Shown piece after piece: positions 1-5,565 of a stretch of 6,548 nucleotides of DNA; position 1 is the first letter of the stretch; each line of letters starts with the position of its first letter. The notes beneath the pieces were generated by a model. The model was not told the origin of the DNA, did not search any database, and was given only the letters and a program-made list of their open reading frames with translations. Origin of the DNA: JAYVIQ01 sp043770215 (GTDB lineage: Bacteria > Bacteroidota > Bacteroidia > Cytophagales > JAAEPT01); NCBI GenBank assembly GCA_043770215.1, contig JAYVIQ010000097.1, positions 1 to 6,548 of the forward strand. The letters run 5' to 3'. The position numbers and the translations under genes were made by a program.

Positions 1-60
1 GACCCAATCGGAGTTTTAAAAGATACGAAACTTCAAGTAGAAGAAGGCATAAAGCTATGA
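1..60 (+). CDS. Possible C-terminal end of a protein cut by the left edge
   Basis: The frame starting at base 1 is open for 19 codons and ends at TGA 58-60. The peptide reads DPIGVLKDTKLQ, then VEEGIKL, and looks like a normal amphipathic C-terminus. A KDTxLQxxxxGIxL ending resembles tails of S41 C-terminal processing peptidases, but this is too short to assign. The same frame continues after the stop with LPKEFNT, a TAA at 82-84, and 33 more codons to TAG 184-186 (including DIGVEPDPIGFRP). The region could therefore be a real gene end followed by spacer, or a decayed gene. With so few codons, chance is a real possibility. Confidence 0.3.
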   Translation, partial: DPIGVLKDTKLQVEEGIKL

Positions 61-163
61 CTTCCAAAGGAATTTAATACTTAACTTAACGACATTGGGG
101 TAGAGCCTGACCCGATAGGGTTTCGCCCAAAATCACTAATCAATTCCTCTACTGGTACAATAA

Positions 164-184
164 CGGATATTCACAATTTTTTTT
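164..184. repeat. Short dispersed repeat, copy 1
   Basis: CGGATATTCACA (164-175) is followed by one A and a run of eight T (177-184). The same 12-mer with a two-base spacer and an eight-T run recurs at 3335-3356 in the same orientation. The preceding bases are partly alike (about 8 of 14). The 12-mer alone could recur by chance in a window this size, but together with the T run it is less likely to. Origin unknown; it could be a mobile-element edge or a repeated 3' signal. Confidence 0.4.
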
Positions 185-192
185 AGAAGAAA

Positions 193-220
193 GCAATAAA
201 ACAAAAGCTTGTTTTATTGC
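193..220. terminator. Perfect 12-bp hairpin, candidate bidirectional terminator
   Basis: GCAATAAAACAA (193-204) and TTGTTTTATTGC (209-220) are perfect inverted repeats around the loop AAGC. On the minus strand the stem is followed by a pyrimidine-rich stretch (TTTCTTCT), on the plus strand by CTCTTGCTATTTT. This fits a factor-independent terminator better on the minus strand. It lies about 275 bases past the HdeD stop and 130 bases past the possible plus-strand gene end at 60, so it could serve either side. The stem is strikingly regular but low in GC, which makes it a weak terminator by itself. Confidence 0.5.
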
Positions 221-495
221 CTCTTGCTATTTTGAACTATTATGTAATTACTAGCCTTAAAGCTATAAATTTTTAGTGACGAATACTACAAACAAGGTGG
301 CAAGATGATGGAAATGGCATTTTCTAAATACTGATTTACCCAGCACATCTATTTTAATAAGCATCCTTTTTTTGTTGCATGTGTGCTTGTTATACTTTCG
401 AATAAGCCCCTCAATTCATTTTCAAATAATTAGTAAAAGCAACTATAACTATTTCTTGAACCCATACTTTACTTCAAAAATTTACTCTTTGTGTT

Positions 496-1047
496 TTAAC
501 GCTTGTTTTTTGCAATTTTTACTTCACTTTGTTCCTTACCTTTCATTACAGGTGCGTAACACATGATATTCACACCTACCATTATAAATAATATACCAAA
601 ACCTAATAACGTGAATGATGAAAAGTACATAGAAATCATTGCACCCAAACCTATTAAAAAACCAAGTACAAATCGAATAATAATAATTTTGTTTTTAACT
701 TTTTGCCCTAAATTAAAAAGCCAAAAGCAAAAGATTATTTCTGAGAATGAATAGAAGATAAAAAGAAAACCGGTATAGCAAATTAACTTTTCGATAGTAT
801 TACCAAATACTAAAACAGAAACTCCATATACCAAAATAGCAAAAGCATGCATCTCATGGTAAGAAAACTGAACCTGTTTCCTTGGTTGTGAAAAGGCAGC
901 CATAAAGGCAAGCAATGCTCCAATTATTAAAGAAATACCCAAGGATAACTTGATAGTATTGAAAGAACTGTATTTAGTGAATTGGAGCAAAATACCATCA
1001 AGAATAATGATAGCGCCATACAAGTAGATTGGGAAATATTTTTTCAT
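496..1047 (-). CDS. HdeD/DUF308-like integral membrane protein
   Basis: A 183-residue inner-membrane protein with six predicted helices at roughly residues 5-23, 32-52, 66-82, 86-111, 121-141 and 144-163, and a basic C-terminal tail (KIAKNKR). Length, helix number and the Gly-rich paired helices fit the DUF308/HdeD family. In enterobacteria HdeD is linked to acid resistance at high cell density; elsewhere the role is largely unknown. The ATG at 1047 is the only reasonable start, since the first helix begins at residue 5. No Shine-Dalgarno sequence precedes it. The gene is separated from its upstream neighbour by 435 bases, so it is probably transcribed alone. A dyad at 1139-1158 lies about 90 bases upstream and may be regulatory. 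Family placement is from topology and general resemblance rather than a diagnostic motif; another small six-helix protein family is possible. Confidence 0.6.
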   Translation of the reverse strand: MKKYFPIYLYGAIIILDGILLQFTKYSSFNTIKLSLGISLIIGALLAFMAAFSQPRKQVQFSYHEMHAFAILVYGVSVLVFGNTIEKLICYTGFLFIFYSFSEIIFCFWLFNLGQKVKNKIIIIRFVLGFLIGLGAMISMYFSSFTLLGFGILFIMVGVNIMCYAPVMKGKEQSEVKIAKNKR

Positions 1048-1138
1048 TTGTTGTGTTTATTTAATTTATCAATAGATTTTTGCGCTTTGCTAATGGACTA
1101 CAATTACTTAGCTATTAAAGAACCTAAAAGATTTTAAA

Positions 1139-1158
1139 TTATTGCGTATTTGCAATAA
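1139..1158. promoter_or_regulatory. Operator-like dyad TTATTGC-N6-GCAATAA upstream of the HdeD-like gene
   Basis: Perfect 7-bp arms (1139-1145 and 1152-1158) surround the spacer GTATTT. The dyad lies about 92-111 bases before the HdeD start on the minus strand. The 20-bp symmetric form with a 6-bp spacer suits a dimeric helix-turn-helix regulator. There is no T tract, so it does not look like a terminator. Which protein binds, if any, cannot be told. Confidence 0.35.
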
Positions 1159-1172
1159 AATAACACTAAGCT

Positions 1173-1337
1173 TTAATCTCGTTTTACTGTTCTTAACCTA
1201 ATATAATGCATTGTTTTTAAATGCTTTATAGTACTGATATTTAACGTATCCTCTCCATACTTACACTAGTCAAGATTAGCTTTAGGTTTTTTATCAGTTA
1301 AAGCTACTTTTACGTCAATCCCCAGAAACGATAAAAA
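1173..1337 (-). pseudogene. Probable gene remnant, unknown family, one internal stop
   Basis: Reading the minus strand from 1337, one frame gives protein-like sequence containing VALTDKKPKANLD, a TAG at 1266-1268, then KYGEDTLNISTIKHLKT and HYIRLRTVKRD, ending at TAA 1173-1175. There is no start codon of its own, and a TAA lies just upstream at 1338-1340. Both halves have the mixed Lys, Asp, Thr and Ile composition of a real protein rather than the Phe/Lys/Asn monotony of random AT-rich DNA. I do not recognise the family. The best reading is a fragment of a gene lost between the hydrolase and HdeD genes. At about 54 codons with one stop, chance cannot be excluded. Confidence 0.35.
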
Positions 1338-1482
1338 TTATGTATAGGTAAAATGACTTTACAAACCTATTGTAGATGATAGTAATTAGTGCACATAAAA
1401 CTTCAATTATTATTTAGTTACAAATGCTATTTTCTATTTATTTTTATAGTAATTATTTATTAAAATGAATTGTAGTATTGTT

Positions 1483-2325
1483 TTATTCAGGAATGGTTAT
1501 AAACTCTATTAAATCTCTGTTTAGTTTTTCTTTTTCCGTAATAAATAAACCATGGGGAGCACCCTCATAAACAATGTACTTAGCCGTTGGAATTAATTCT
1601 GAGGTTTTATCTCCGGATAGTTTGATTGGAACAATATTGTCAGCATTACCATGAATAATTAAAACAGGCATTTTGAGTTGCTTTAAATCTTCTCTAAAAT
1701 CAGTTTCTGAAAAGGAACGAATGCAATCAATAGATGCCTTAGCCGAACTCATAAGACATAACATTTGATTCCAATCTAACAAGGACTTACTTACAGGATC
1801 ATATTGAGTATCAATGCCATAAAATTTAGCACCGAATTCAGCTAAATAAGCTGGTCGGTCTTTTTCTATTTTACGAATAGTTGCATCGAATATTGTTTTA
1901 TCTGTTCCATCTGGATTGTCTTCTGTTTTTAACCTAAATGGGGTTATAGAACTCACAAAAACCACTTTAGAAACTTTATGAGCACCATATTTCCCAATAT
2001 ATCTTGCCACCTCGCCTCCCCCCATAGAAAAACCCACAAGCACAACTTTTGATAGTTTTAATTGGGTAATCAATTCGTTTAAGTCATCGGCAAGTGTATC
2101 GTAATCATACCCTTGCCAAGGCCTGTCAGATTTTCCAAATCCTCTTCTGTCATATGCAATACAGCGAATATTGTGTTTAGACATTTCCAATAATTGATAT
2201 TCCCACATTTCATGATTTAGTGGCCAACCGTGTATAAATATTACAGGTATACCCTCTCCATACTCTTGATAATATATATTGATTGGATCAATACCATTGA
2301 CTGAGTTTATTTTGATATAAGCCAT
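1483..2325 (-). CDS. Alpha/beta hydrolase, cofactor-free haloperoxidase/arylesterase type
   Basis: A 280-residue cytoplasmic hydrolase. Counted from the ATG at 2325, the catalytic triad is complete: nucleophile Ser100 in the elbow GFSMGG, acid Asp229 in HGNADNIVP, and His258 in GAPHG. The oxyanion-hole strand reads FIHGWP (30-35), and YDRRGFGKSDRP (58-69) is the typical signature of non-heme chloroperoxidases, perhydrolases and arylesterases. Members hydrolyse esters or form peracids from acetate and peroxide; the natural substrate cannot be read from the sequence. The cap region is about residues 130-205. There is no signal peptide. The frame is open 12 codons further to a TTG at 2361, directly against the upstream stop, but the extra residues precede the usual N-terminus and are not supported. 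The gene starts 36 bases after the DUF4142 gene, so the two probably share a transcript. No Shine-Dalgarno is visible. Family placement is firm, the substrate is not. Confidence 0.9.
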   Translation of the reverse strand: MAYIKINSVNGIDPINIYYQEYGEGIPVIFIHGWPLNHEMWEYQLLEMSKHNIRCIAYDRRGFGKSDRPWQGYDYDTLADDLNELITQLKLSKVVLVGFSMGGGEVARYIGKYGAHKVSKVVFVSSITPFRLKTEDNPDGTDKTIFDATIRKIEKDRPAYLAEFGAKFYGIDTQYDPVSKSLLDWNQMLCLMSSAKASIDCIRSFSETDFREDLKQLKMPVLIIHGNADNIVPIKLSGDKTSELIPTAKYIVYEGAPHGLFITEKEKLNRDLIEFITIPE

Positions 2326-2361
2326 TTGAATTTCAATAATGTTTATTTTATGGAAAGACAA

Positions 2362-2943
2362 TTACATTTTTTCACATTGATTTTGACATATTAATGACTG
2401 ATCAAGGTGTCTTCTAAGTGCTGGTAGTGTTTCGCTTGCCCAAGCTTTGATTTCAAGGTCACTACATTCAGTAGCTGCTTTTTCAAATAATGCAATAGCA
2501 TCTTTATGACCGCTAACCATCATATTGCTATATGCTTTTTCAAAATCACTTCCTGATTTTTTGTTTAGTTTTTCATAAGCATCTAGTCCTTTATAGGTTT
2601 GTGAAGTAGGCAAAGAAATGCTTTTGGTTTTTGCCAAAGCTGTTACATCTGCCAATGATTTAGTATGTTCATCCTCCATCATTTTACCTAATTCTTTTAC
2701 ATGGCTCATGTTTCCTTTTTGTTGGGCTAATTGCCCTAAGCTTATTTCTTCTCTATTTATTTCAGCAGCGTTTACAAGAAACTGCGCATCTTTTTCAGTA
2801 CTGTTGTAATCAAATTTTTCTTGGTTTTTTTCATCAGCAACTTTTTTGGTGTCAAGGGGCTTGTGATTCATACATGATGTAGTACCAATGATGGTGGCAA
2901 AAATTAGCGTTGCTTGTTGCACTTTTGATTTGTAGTTTTTCAT
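2362..2943 (-). CDS. DUF4142 lipoprotein
   Basis: A 193-residue exported protein. An N-terminal signal (positive start, hydrophobic core at about residues 11-20) leads to GTTSC with the acceptor cysteine at residue 24, so it is probably a lipoprotein, although the lipobox is not ideal. A polar linker of about 25 residues follows, then a DUF4142 domain (about 50-187), an all-helical, ferritin-like bundle. Visible family features are AQFLVNAAEINREEI near the start, the MMEDEHTKSL helix (about 88-97) and the final WASETLPALRRHLDQ helix. DUF4142 proteins are common in Bacteroidota and proteobacteria, often several copies per genome, and have no established biochemical role; links to stress responses are suggested only by context. 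It is the first gene of a probable pair with the hydrolase, which starts 36 bases after its TAA. The C-terminal tail has two cysteines (ICQNQC), which might form a disulfide. Confidence 0.88.
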   Translation of the reverse strand: MKNYKSKVQQATLIFATIIGTTSCMNHKPLDTKKVADEKNQEKFDYNSTEKDAQFLVNAAEINREEISLGQLAQQKGNMSHVKELGKMMEDEHTKSLADVTALAKTKSISLPTSQTYKGLDAYEKLNKKSGSDFEKAYSNMMVSGHKDAIALFEKAATECSDLEIKAWASETLPALRRHLDQSLICQNQCEKM

Positions 2944-3031
2944 TTGATTTTAATTTAATTTTAAGTATTTATACCACAAAAGTGAGGCTCTTTATTTTGC
3001 TAAGCGTTACACTATTTTTTGACAGAATTAC

Positions 3032-3073
3032 ATTATTCACATCTTATATCACATCCTCTAAGTGGTGAATAAT
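3032..3073. promoter_or_regulatory. 9-bp inverted repeat between divergent DUF4142 gene and small ORF
   Basis: ATTATTCAC (3032-3040) and GTGAATAAT (3065-3073) are perfect inverted repeats 24 bases apart, and another GTGAAT follows at 3075-3080. They lie about 90-130 bases upstream of the DUF4142 start and just before the plus-strand ORF at 3093. A TTGACA at 3019-3024 lies beside them, but that box is not the usual promoter element in Bacteroidota. This could be a paired operator for a dimeric regulator, or an mRNA hairpin. Function is inference only. Confidence 0.3.
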
Positions 3074-3092
3074 AGTGAATACGAAAAGCAGC

Positions 3093-3191
3093 ATGAAAAC
3101 TAGTTTAAAATTAAAAGGCCATAAAAAAGCCAATTATTCTGTATTTTTTGAATACAAATCCAACCAAAAAAAATATTTTATACACTTGTAA
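3093..3191 (+). CDS. Possible small protein or gene remnant, 32 residues
   Basis: ATG at 3093 opens 32 codons to TAA 3189-3191. The peptide is basic and protein-like, with LKLKGHKKANYSVFFEY in the first half and NQKKYFIHL at the end. In-frame codons extend back to a GTG at 3075. It is the only plus-strand candidate gene in this gap and runs divergently from the DUF4142 gene. No family is recognised. It could be a genuine short gene, the N-terminal remnant of a longer one, or chance; later frames (CKDKYYSKF, then KEMNLPKNILNAIRL) hint at a longer decayed coding region with frame changes. Confidence 0.3.
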   Translation: MKTSLKLKGHKKANYSVFFEYKSNQKKYFIHL

Positions 3192-3334
3192 AGATAAATA
3201 TTATTCTAAATTTATTTTTTTTACCTTGGAGTAGTAAAGAAATGAATCTACCAAAAAATATATTAAATGCTATAAGGCTTTAGACATTTAAGGAAAATCT
3301 TAAAAACAATAATTTTTAGGTACCTGTATCATTG

Positions 3335-3356
3335 CGGATATTCACATATTTTTTTT
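3335..3356. repeat. Short dispersed repeat, copy 2
   Basis: CGGATATTCACA (3335-3346), then TA, then eight T (3349-3356), matching the copy at 164-184 in the same orientation. Flanks beyond the T run do not match. Both copies lie in long gaps, each downstream of a minus-strand gene (HdeD-like and NDH-2 respectively). Confidence 0.4.
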
Positions 3357-3572
3357 GATTCATATATATCAAATGAAAAAACTTTAGGGACTTCAAAAAA
3401 ACTTAAGGTAATACAAACAGAAACACAGTCCAAATCTAAATTTAAAAAATGTTTCTGATGCAATTGGGGTATCATAACTCTAATAAAACTATTTATCAAA
3501 AATGCTTCGCCCACAAAACAAGCTTTGGACACTGGCCTAAACTATGCTTCTAATACACACTAGATTGAAGGC

Positions 3573-3593
3573 AAAAAGAATGCATGCGTATTC
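3573..3593 (-). terminator. Weak candidate terminator after the NDH-2 gene
   Basis: On the minus strand GAATACGCATGCATTC (3593-3578) can fold into a short imperfect stem and is followed by TTTTT (3577-3573). It begins only seven bases after the NDH-2 stop codon, where a terminator is expected. The stem is short and has a mismatch, so the call rests mainly on position and the T run. Confidence 0.35.
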
Positions 3594-3599
3594 AGAATG

Positions 3600-4862
3600 C
3601 TAAACGATGACTTTTTCATTTTTATCTGTTTTTAAAATAAGTCTCAAAGAACTATTTTTAGTAACATATGACCAAGCCCAATTTATAAATATAATAAGTT
3701 TATTTCTTACCGTTAAAATAAGCATCAGGTGAAGAAACATCCATACCAGCCAAGCAAAATACCCTTTGAATTTTGCAAATGGAAGATCTACAACAGCTTT
3801 ATTTCTACCTATTGTAGCCATAGCCCCTAAATCTTTGTATTCGTATTCTGTCAAAGATTTATTATTTGTAATATTGCTTAAATTACTACTCAAAAGCTTT
3901 GCTTGATTGATAGCCACATTGGCTACTTGAGGATGACCTTTAGGATATTTTGGTGTAGTCATACAAGCAATATCACCCAAAGCAAAAACATTATCTAACC
4001 CTTTTACCTTGTTAAATCTGTCTACAATTACCCTATCGTTTGCAACCCAAATATCATCTGGTAATCCCATTATTTTGTTTCCCTTAACGCCCGCTGCCCA
4101 TATTAAAGTGGCTGTTGGTATTGATTTTCCGTTAGAAAGCACGGCTACATTACCGTCGTAGTTTTCAACAAAAGCTTCTGTAATTATGGTTACACCCAAG
4201 TTTGTTAAGTAAGAAAGGGAAGTTTTACTAGATTCTTCACTCATCGAATTTAGCACCCTTTTGCTTCCTTCTACTAGGTAAATAGTAAATTTAGTAAAAT
4301 CTATGCCTGGATAATCTTTAGGCAAAATAAACTTTTTGATTTCGGCAAATGCCCCTGCTAATTCTACACCTGTTGGCCCTGCTCCAACTATTACAAGGTT
4401 AAAAAGCATTTCTAACTCTTCTTCTTTGGCACTTAGCACTTTTTCAAAAACAGATATGATTTGGTTTCTAATTGAAATGGCATCGTAAGTAGTCTTTAAG
4501 GTAAATGCATTATTTTCAATAGTTTTGTTATTGAAAAAATTGGTTTTGCACCCCATAGCAAGAACTAAAATATCATATGAAAAAAGACCAATTGAGGTTT
4601 TTAATTCATTTCTTGTTGGGTTGATTTCCAAAACTTCGGCTAGCCTTATTTGTATGTCTTTATTGGCTTTAAAAATATACCTAAAAGGAAAAGAAATGCT
4701 AGATGGCTCAATTTGAGATGTTGCTACTTGGTAGAACAATGGCTGAAATTGATGGTGATTCAGCTTATCAATTAAGGTAACATCAAACAATTCTTTATCT
4801 ATTTTTTTAGAAAGTTCAACACCCGCAAAACCTCCACCTATTATGATTACTTTCTTTTTCAT
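3600..4862 (-). CDS. ndh: Type II NADH:quinone oxidoreductase (NDH-2)
   Basis: A 420-residue FAD flavoprotein at the inner face of the membrane that passes electrons from NADH to quinone without pumping protons. The first Rossmann fold carries GGGFAG (9-14), with acidic Asp32 ending the second strand. NHHQFQPLFYQVAT (35-48) is a hallmark of this family. The second, NADH-binding Rossmann fold has GAGPTGVELAG (160-170) and Glu198, which favours NADH over NADPH. TLIWAAGVKG (253-262) and FALGDIA (294-300) complete the FAD site. PQVANVAINQ (312-321) corresponds to the AQxAxQ quinone-site segment of the family. The tail has a long hydrophobic segment (GYFAWLVWMFLHLMLIL and on), the usual membrane anchor. 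The length is normal. ATG 4862 fits the beginning of the Rossmann fold; the stop is TAG. The 202 bases upstream hold a palindrome that may control it. Sulfide:quinone reductases are relatives, but the motifs here fit NDH-2 better. Confidence 0.9.
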   Translation of the reverse strand: MKKKVIIIGGGFAGVELSKKIDKELFDVTLIDKLNHHQFQPLFYQVATSQIEPSSISFPFRYIFKANKDIQIRLAEVLEINPTRNELKTSIGLFSYDILVLAMGCKTNFFNNKTIENNAFTLKTTYDAISIRNQIISVFEKVLSAKEEELEMLFNLVIVGAGPTGVELAGAFAEIKKFILPKDYPGIDFTKFTIYLVEGSKRVLNSMSEESSKTSLSYLTNLGVTIITEAFVENYDGNVAVLSNGKSIPTATLIWAAGVKGNKIMGLPDDIWVANDRVIVDRFNKVKGLDNVFALGDIACMTTPKYPKGHPQVANVAINQAKLLSSNLSNITNNKSLTEYEYKDLGAMATIGRNKAVVDLPFAKFKGYFAWLVWMFLHLMLILTVRNKLIIFINWAWSYVTKNSSLRLILKTDKNEKVIV

Positions 4863-4991
4863 TTTATTATTATTTTATCTCGTCTTCCGATATTTTTAAT
4901 ACTTATTCCTGATTGTGTAATTTCTGTAAAATTTATCGTTTTTTTTCTTTTGGAATTTATTCAAGTAAAATTATCTCTATTTAATAATTAT

Positions 4992-5008
4992 TAATTGATT
5001 ATCAATTA
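4992..5008. promoter_or_regulatory. 17-bp palindrome upstream of ndh, Fur-like core
   Basis: TAATTGAT-T-ATCAATTA (4992-5008) is perfectly symmetric around base 5000, with 8-bp arms. It lies about 130-146 bases before the ndh start. Read on the minus strand its centre TGATAATCA equals the centre of the 19-bp Fur consensus, with 11 of 19 positions matching overall. An FNR box would need a four-base spacer, so FNR is unlikely. AT-rich DNA makes such palindromes less surprising, and the distance from the gene is on the long side. Confidence 0.35.
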
Positions 5009-5064
5009 TTTAATTTATTTTCAATAACGCATTATTAAAAGCCCGTTCTCATAGATACTTAGTA

Positions 5065-5565
5065 TTATAGTCCATCAAAATCTATTGAATGCAATCTTTT
5101 GTCTTTAAAACTAAAATGATACATCATAGAGTTTTCGATTATTGTGAATGTAGAGCAATTATTGTCTTTATTTTTGATTAGTTTAAAGAATTCGTGTCTA
5201 CCCATACCAATCTTTACTCCGTTTTTTGGTAAAAAAAAATTTGATTTTATTGAACCACCATCAATATAAGCTTTACCATTGGAATAAACTATTATGGAAA
5301 ATTTGGAAGGAGAATTATCGAAATAATAAAATTTCTTGTCATTCATTACACTATCTACTTTGGTTTTTTTGTCTAAATGAGTCAACATATTTGATAGCTT
5401 AAAATCATTTAAATTGAATGGGAAAAATTCAAAACTAAAGTTCTCTTCATTTACAGAACAAGAATCGTCTGGTATATCTTTTTTTACCTTAAAGTTCTTT
5501 TTATTCTCATTACAAGAGGTAATAAGAATATAAATAAATATTAAGAAATAGTTTATGTTCATCAT
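5065..5565 (-). CDS. Small lipoprotein of unknown function
   Basis: A 166-residue protein with a short hydrophobic signal (about residues 6-16) ending in ITSC; the lipid-bearing cysteine would be residue 18, followed by the polar NENKKN. The mature part is rich in Lys, Asn, Phe and Ser and has no transmembrane segment. A central segment, GKAYIDGGSIKSNFF followed by NGVKIGMGRHEFFKLI (about 95-130), has the look of a short beta-rich fold in which a glycine turn precedes a helix, somewhat like small BamE-type or PepSY-type envelope proteins, but no family can be named. Two Met codons open the gene (5565 and 5562); either could be used, and no Shine-Dalgarno is visible. It lies directly after the pseudogene at 5510-6010, whose frame runs into its first codons. 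That suggests the two were once neighbours in one transcript. It may therefore depend on a promoter inside the decayed region. Confidence 0.75.
   Translation of the reverse strand: MMNINYFLIFIYILITSCNENKKNFKVKKDIPDDSCSVNEENFSFEFFPFNLNDFKLSNMLTHLDKKTKVDSVMNDKKFYYFDNSPSKFSIIVYSNGKAYIDGGSIKSNFFLPKNGVKIGMGRHEFFKLIKNKDNNCSTFTIIENSMMYHFSFKDKRLHSIDFDGL

Larger units (their letters stand above)
1..495. other. Gene-poor stretch downstream of the HdeD gene
   Basis: Apart from the possible gene end at 1-60, the repeat near 164 and the hairpin at 193-220, no gene can be supported here. Short protein-like frames occur, for example DEYYKQGGKMMEMAF on the plus strand (278-322, stop 332-334). None has a convincing start, and they alternate between frames. 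These may be remnants of an older gene or mobile element, or chance. No clear terminator follows the HdeD stop at 496-498 closely. Confidence 0.5.
1048..1482. other. Intergenic stretch between hydrolase and HdeD gene
   Basis: This 435-base gap has no intact gene. It holds the dyad at 1139-1158, a probable gene remnant at 1173-1337, and a looser inverted repeat TAGCTTTA (1277-1284) / TAAAGCTA (1299-1306) with a 14-base loop and no T tract after it. I saw no convincing terminator for the hydrolase transcript and no clear Bacteroidota-type promoter (TTTG, then TAnnTTTG) for the HdeD gene. Confidence 0.5.
2944..3599. other. Long gap between NDH-2 and the DUF4142 gene
   Basis: These 656 bases hold no clearly intact gene. 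They contain a possible 32-codon plus-strand ORF (3093-3191), a dyad at 3032-3073, the second copy of the short repeat (3335-3356) and a possible NDH-2 terminator at the right end. From 3276 to 3563 the plus strand is open apart from one TGA (3456-3458), with segments such as NEKTLGTSKKLKVIQTE and NASPTKQALDTGLNYAS. The minus strand is also open for 67 codons (3329-3532). Neither has a recognisable domain. No canonical Bacteroidota promoter could be fixed for the DUF4142 gene. Confidence 0.5.

Noticed and set aside
101..129. ACCCGATAGGGT region as an insertion-sequence end
   Set aside because: It is a small 4-bp-stem palindrome and vaguely recalls mobile-element ends, but no transposase, matching partner end or target duplication is visible.
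372..754. Plus-strand ORFs of 64 and 63 codons
   Set aside because: They overlap or oppose the HdeD-like gene and have no recognisable features; they are shadows of it.
1277..1306. TAGCTTTA/TAAAGCTA hairpin as terminator of the hydrolase operon
   Set aside because: The loop is long (14 bases), no T tract follows on the minus strand, and it overlaps the probable gene remnant.
2326..2361. Upstream TTG start for the hydrolase, abutting the DUF4142 stop
   Set aside because: The added 12 residues precede the usual family N-terminus, and an ATG follows at 2325 in a fitting position.
3329..3532. 67-codon minus-strand ORF after ndh
   Set aside because: No domain, a Cys/Phe-rich composition, overlap with the repeat and with an equally open plus-strand frame; neither strand can be preferred.
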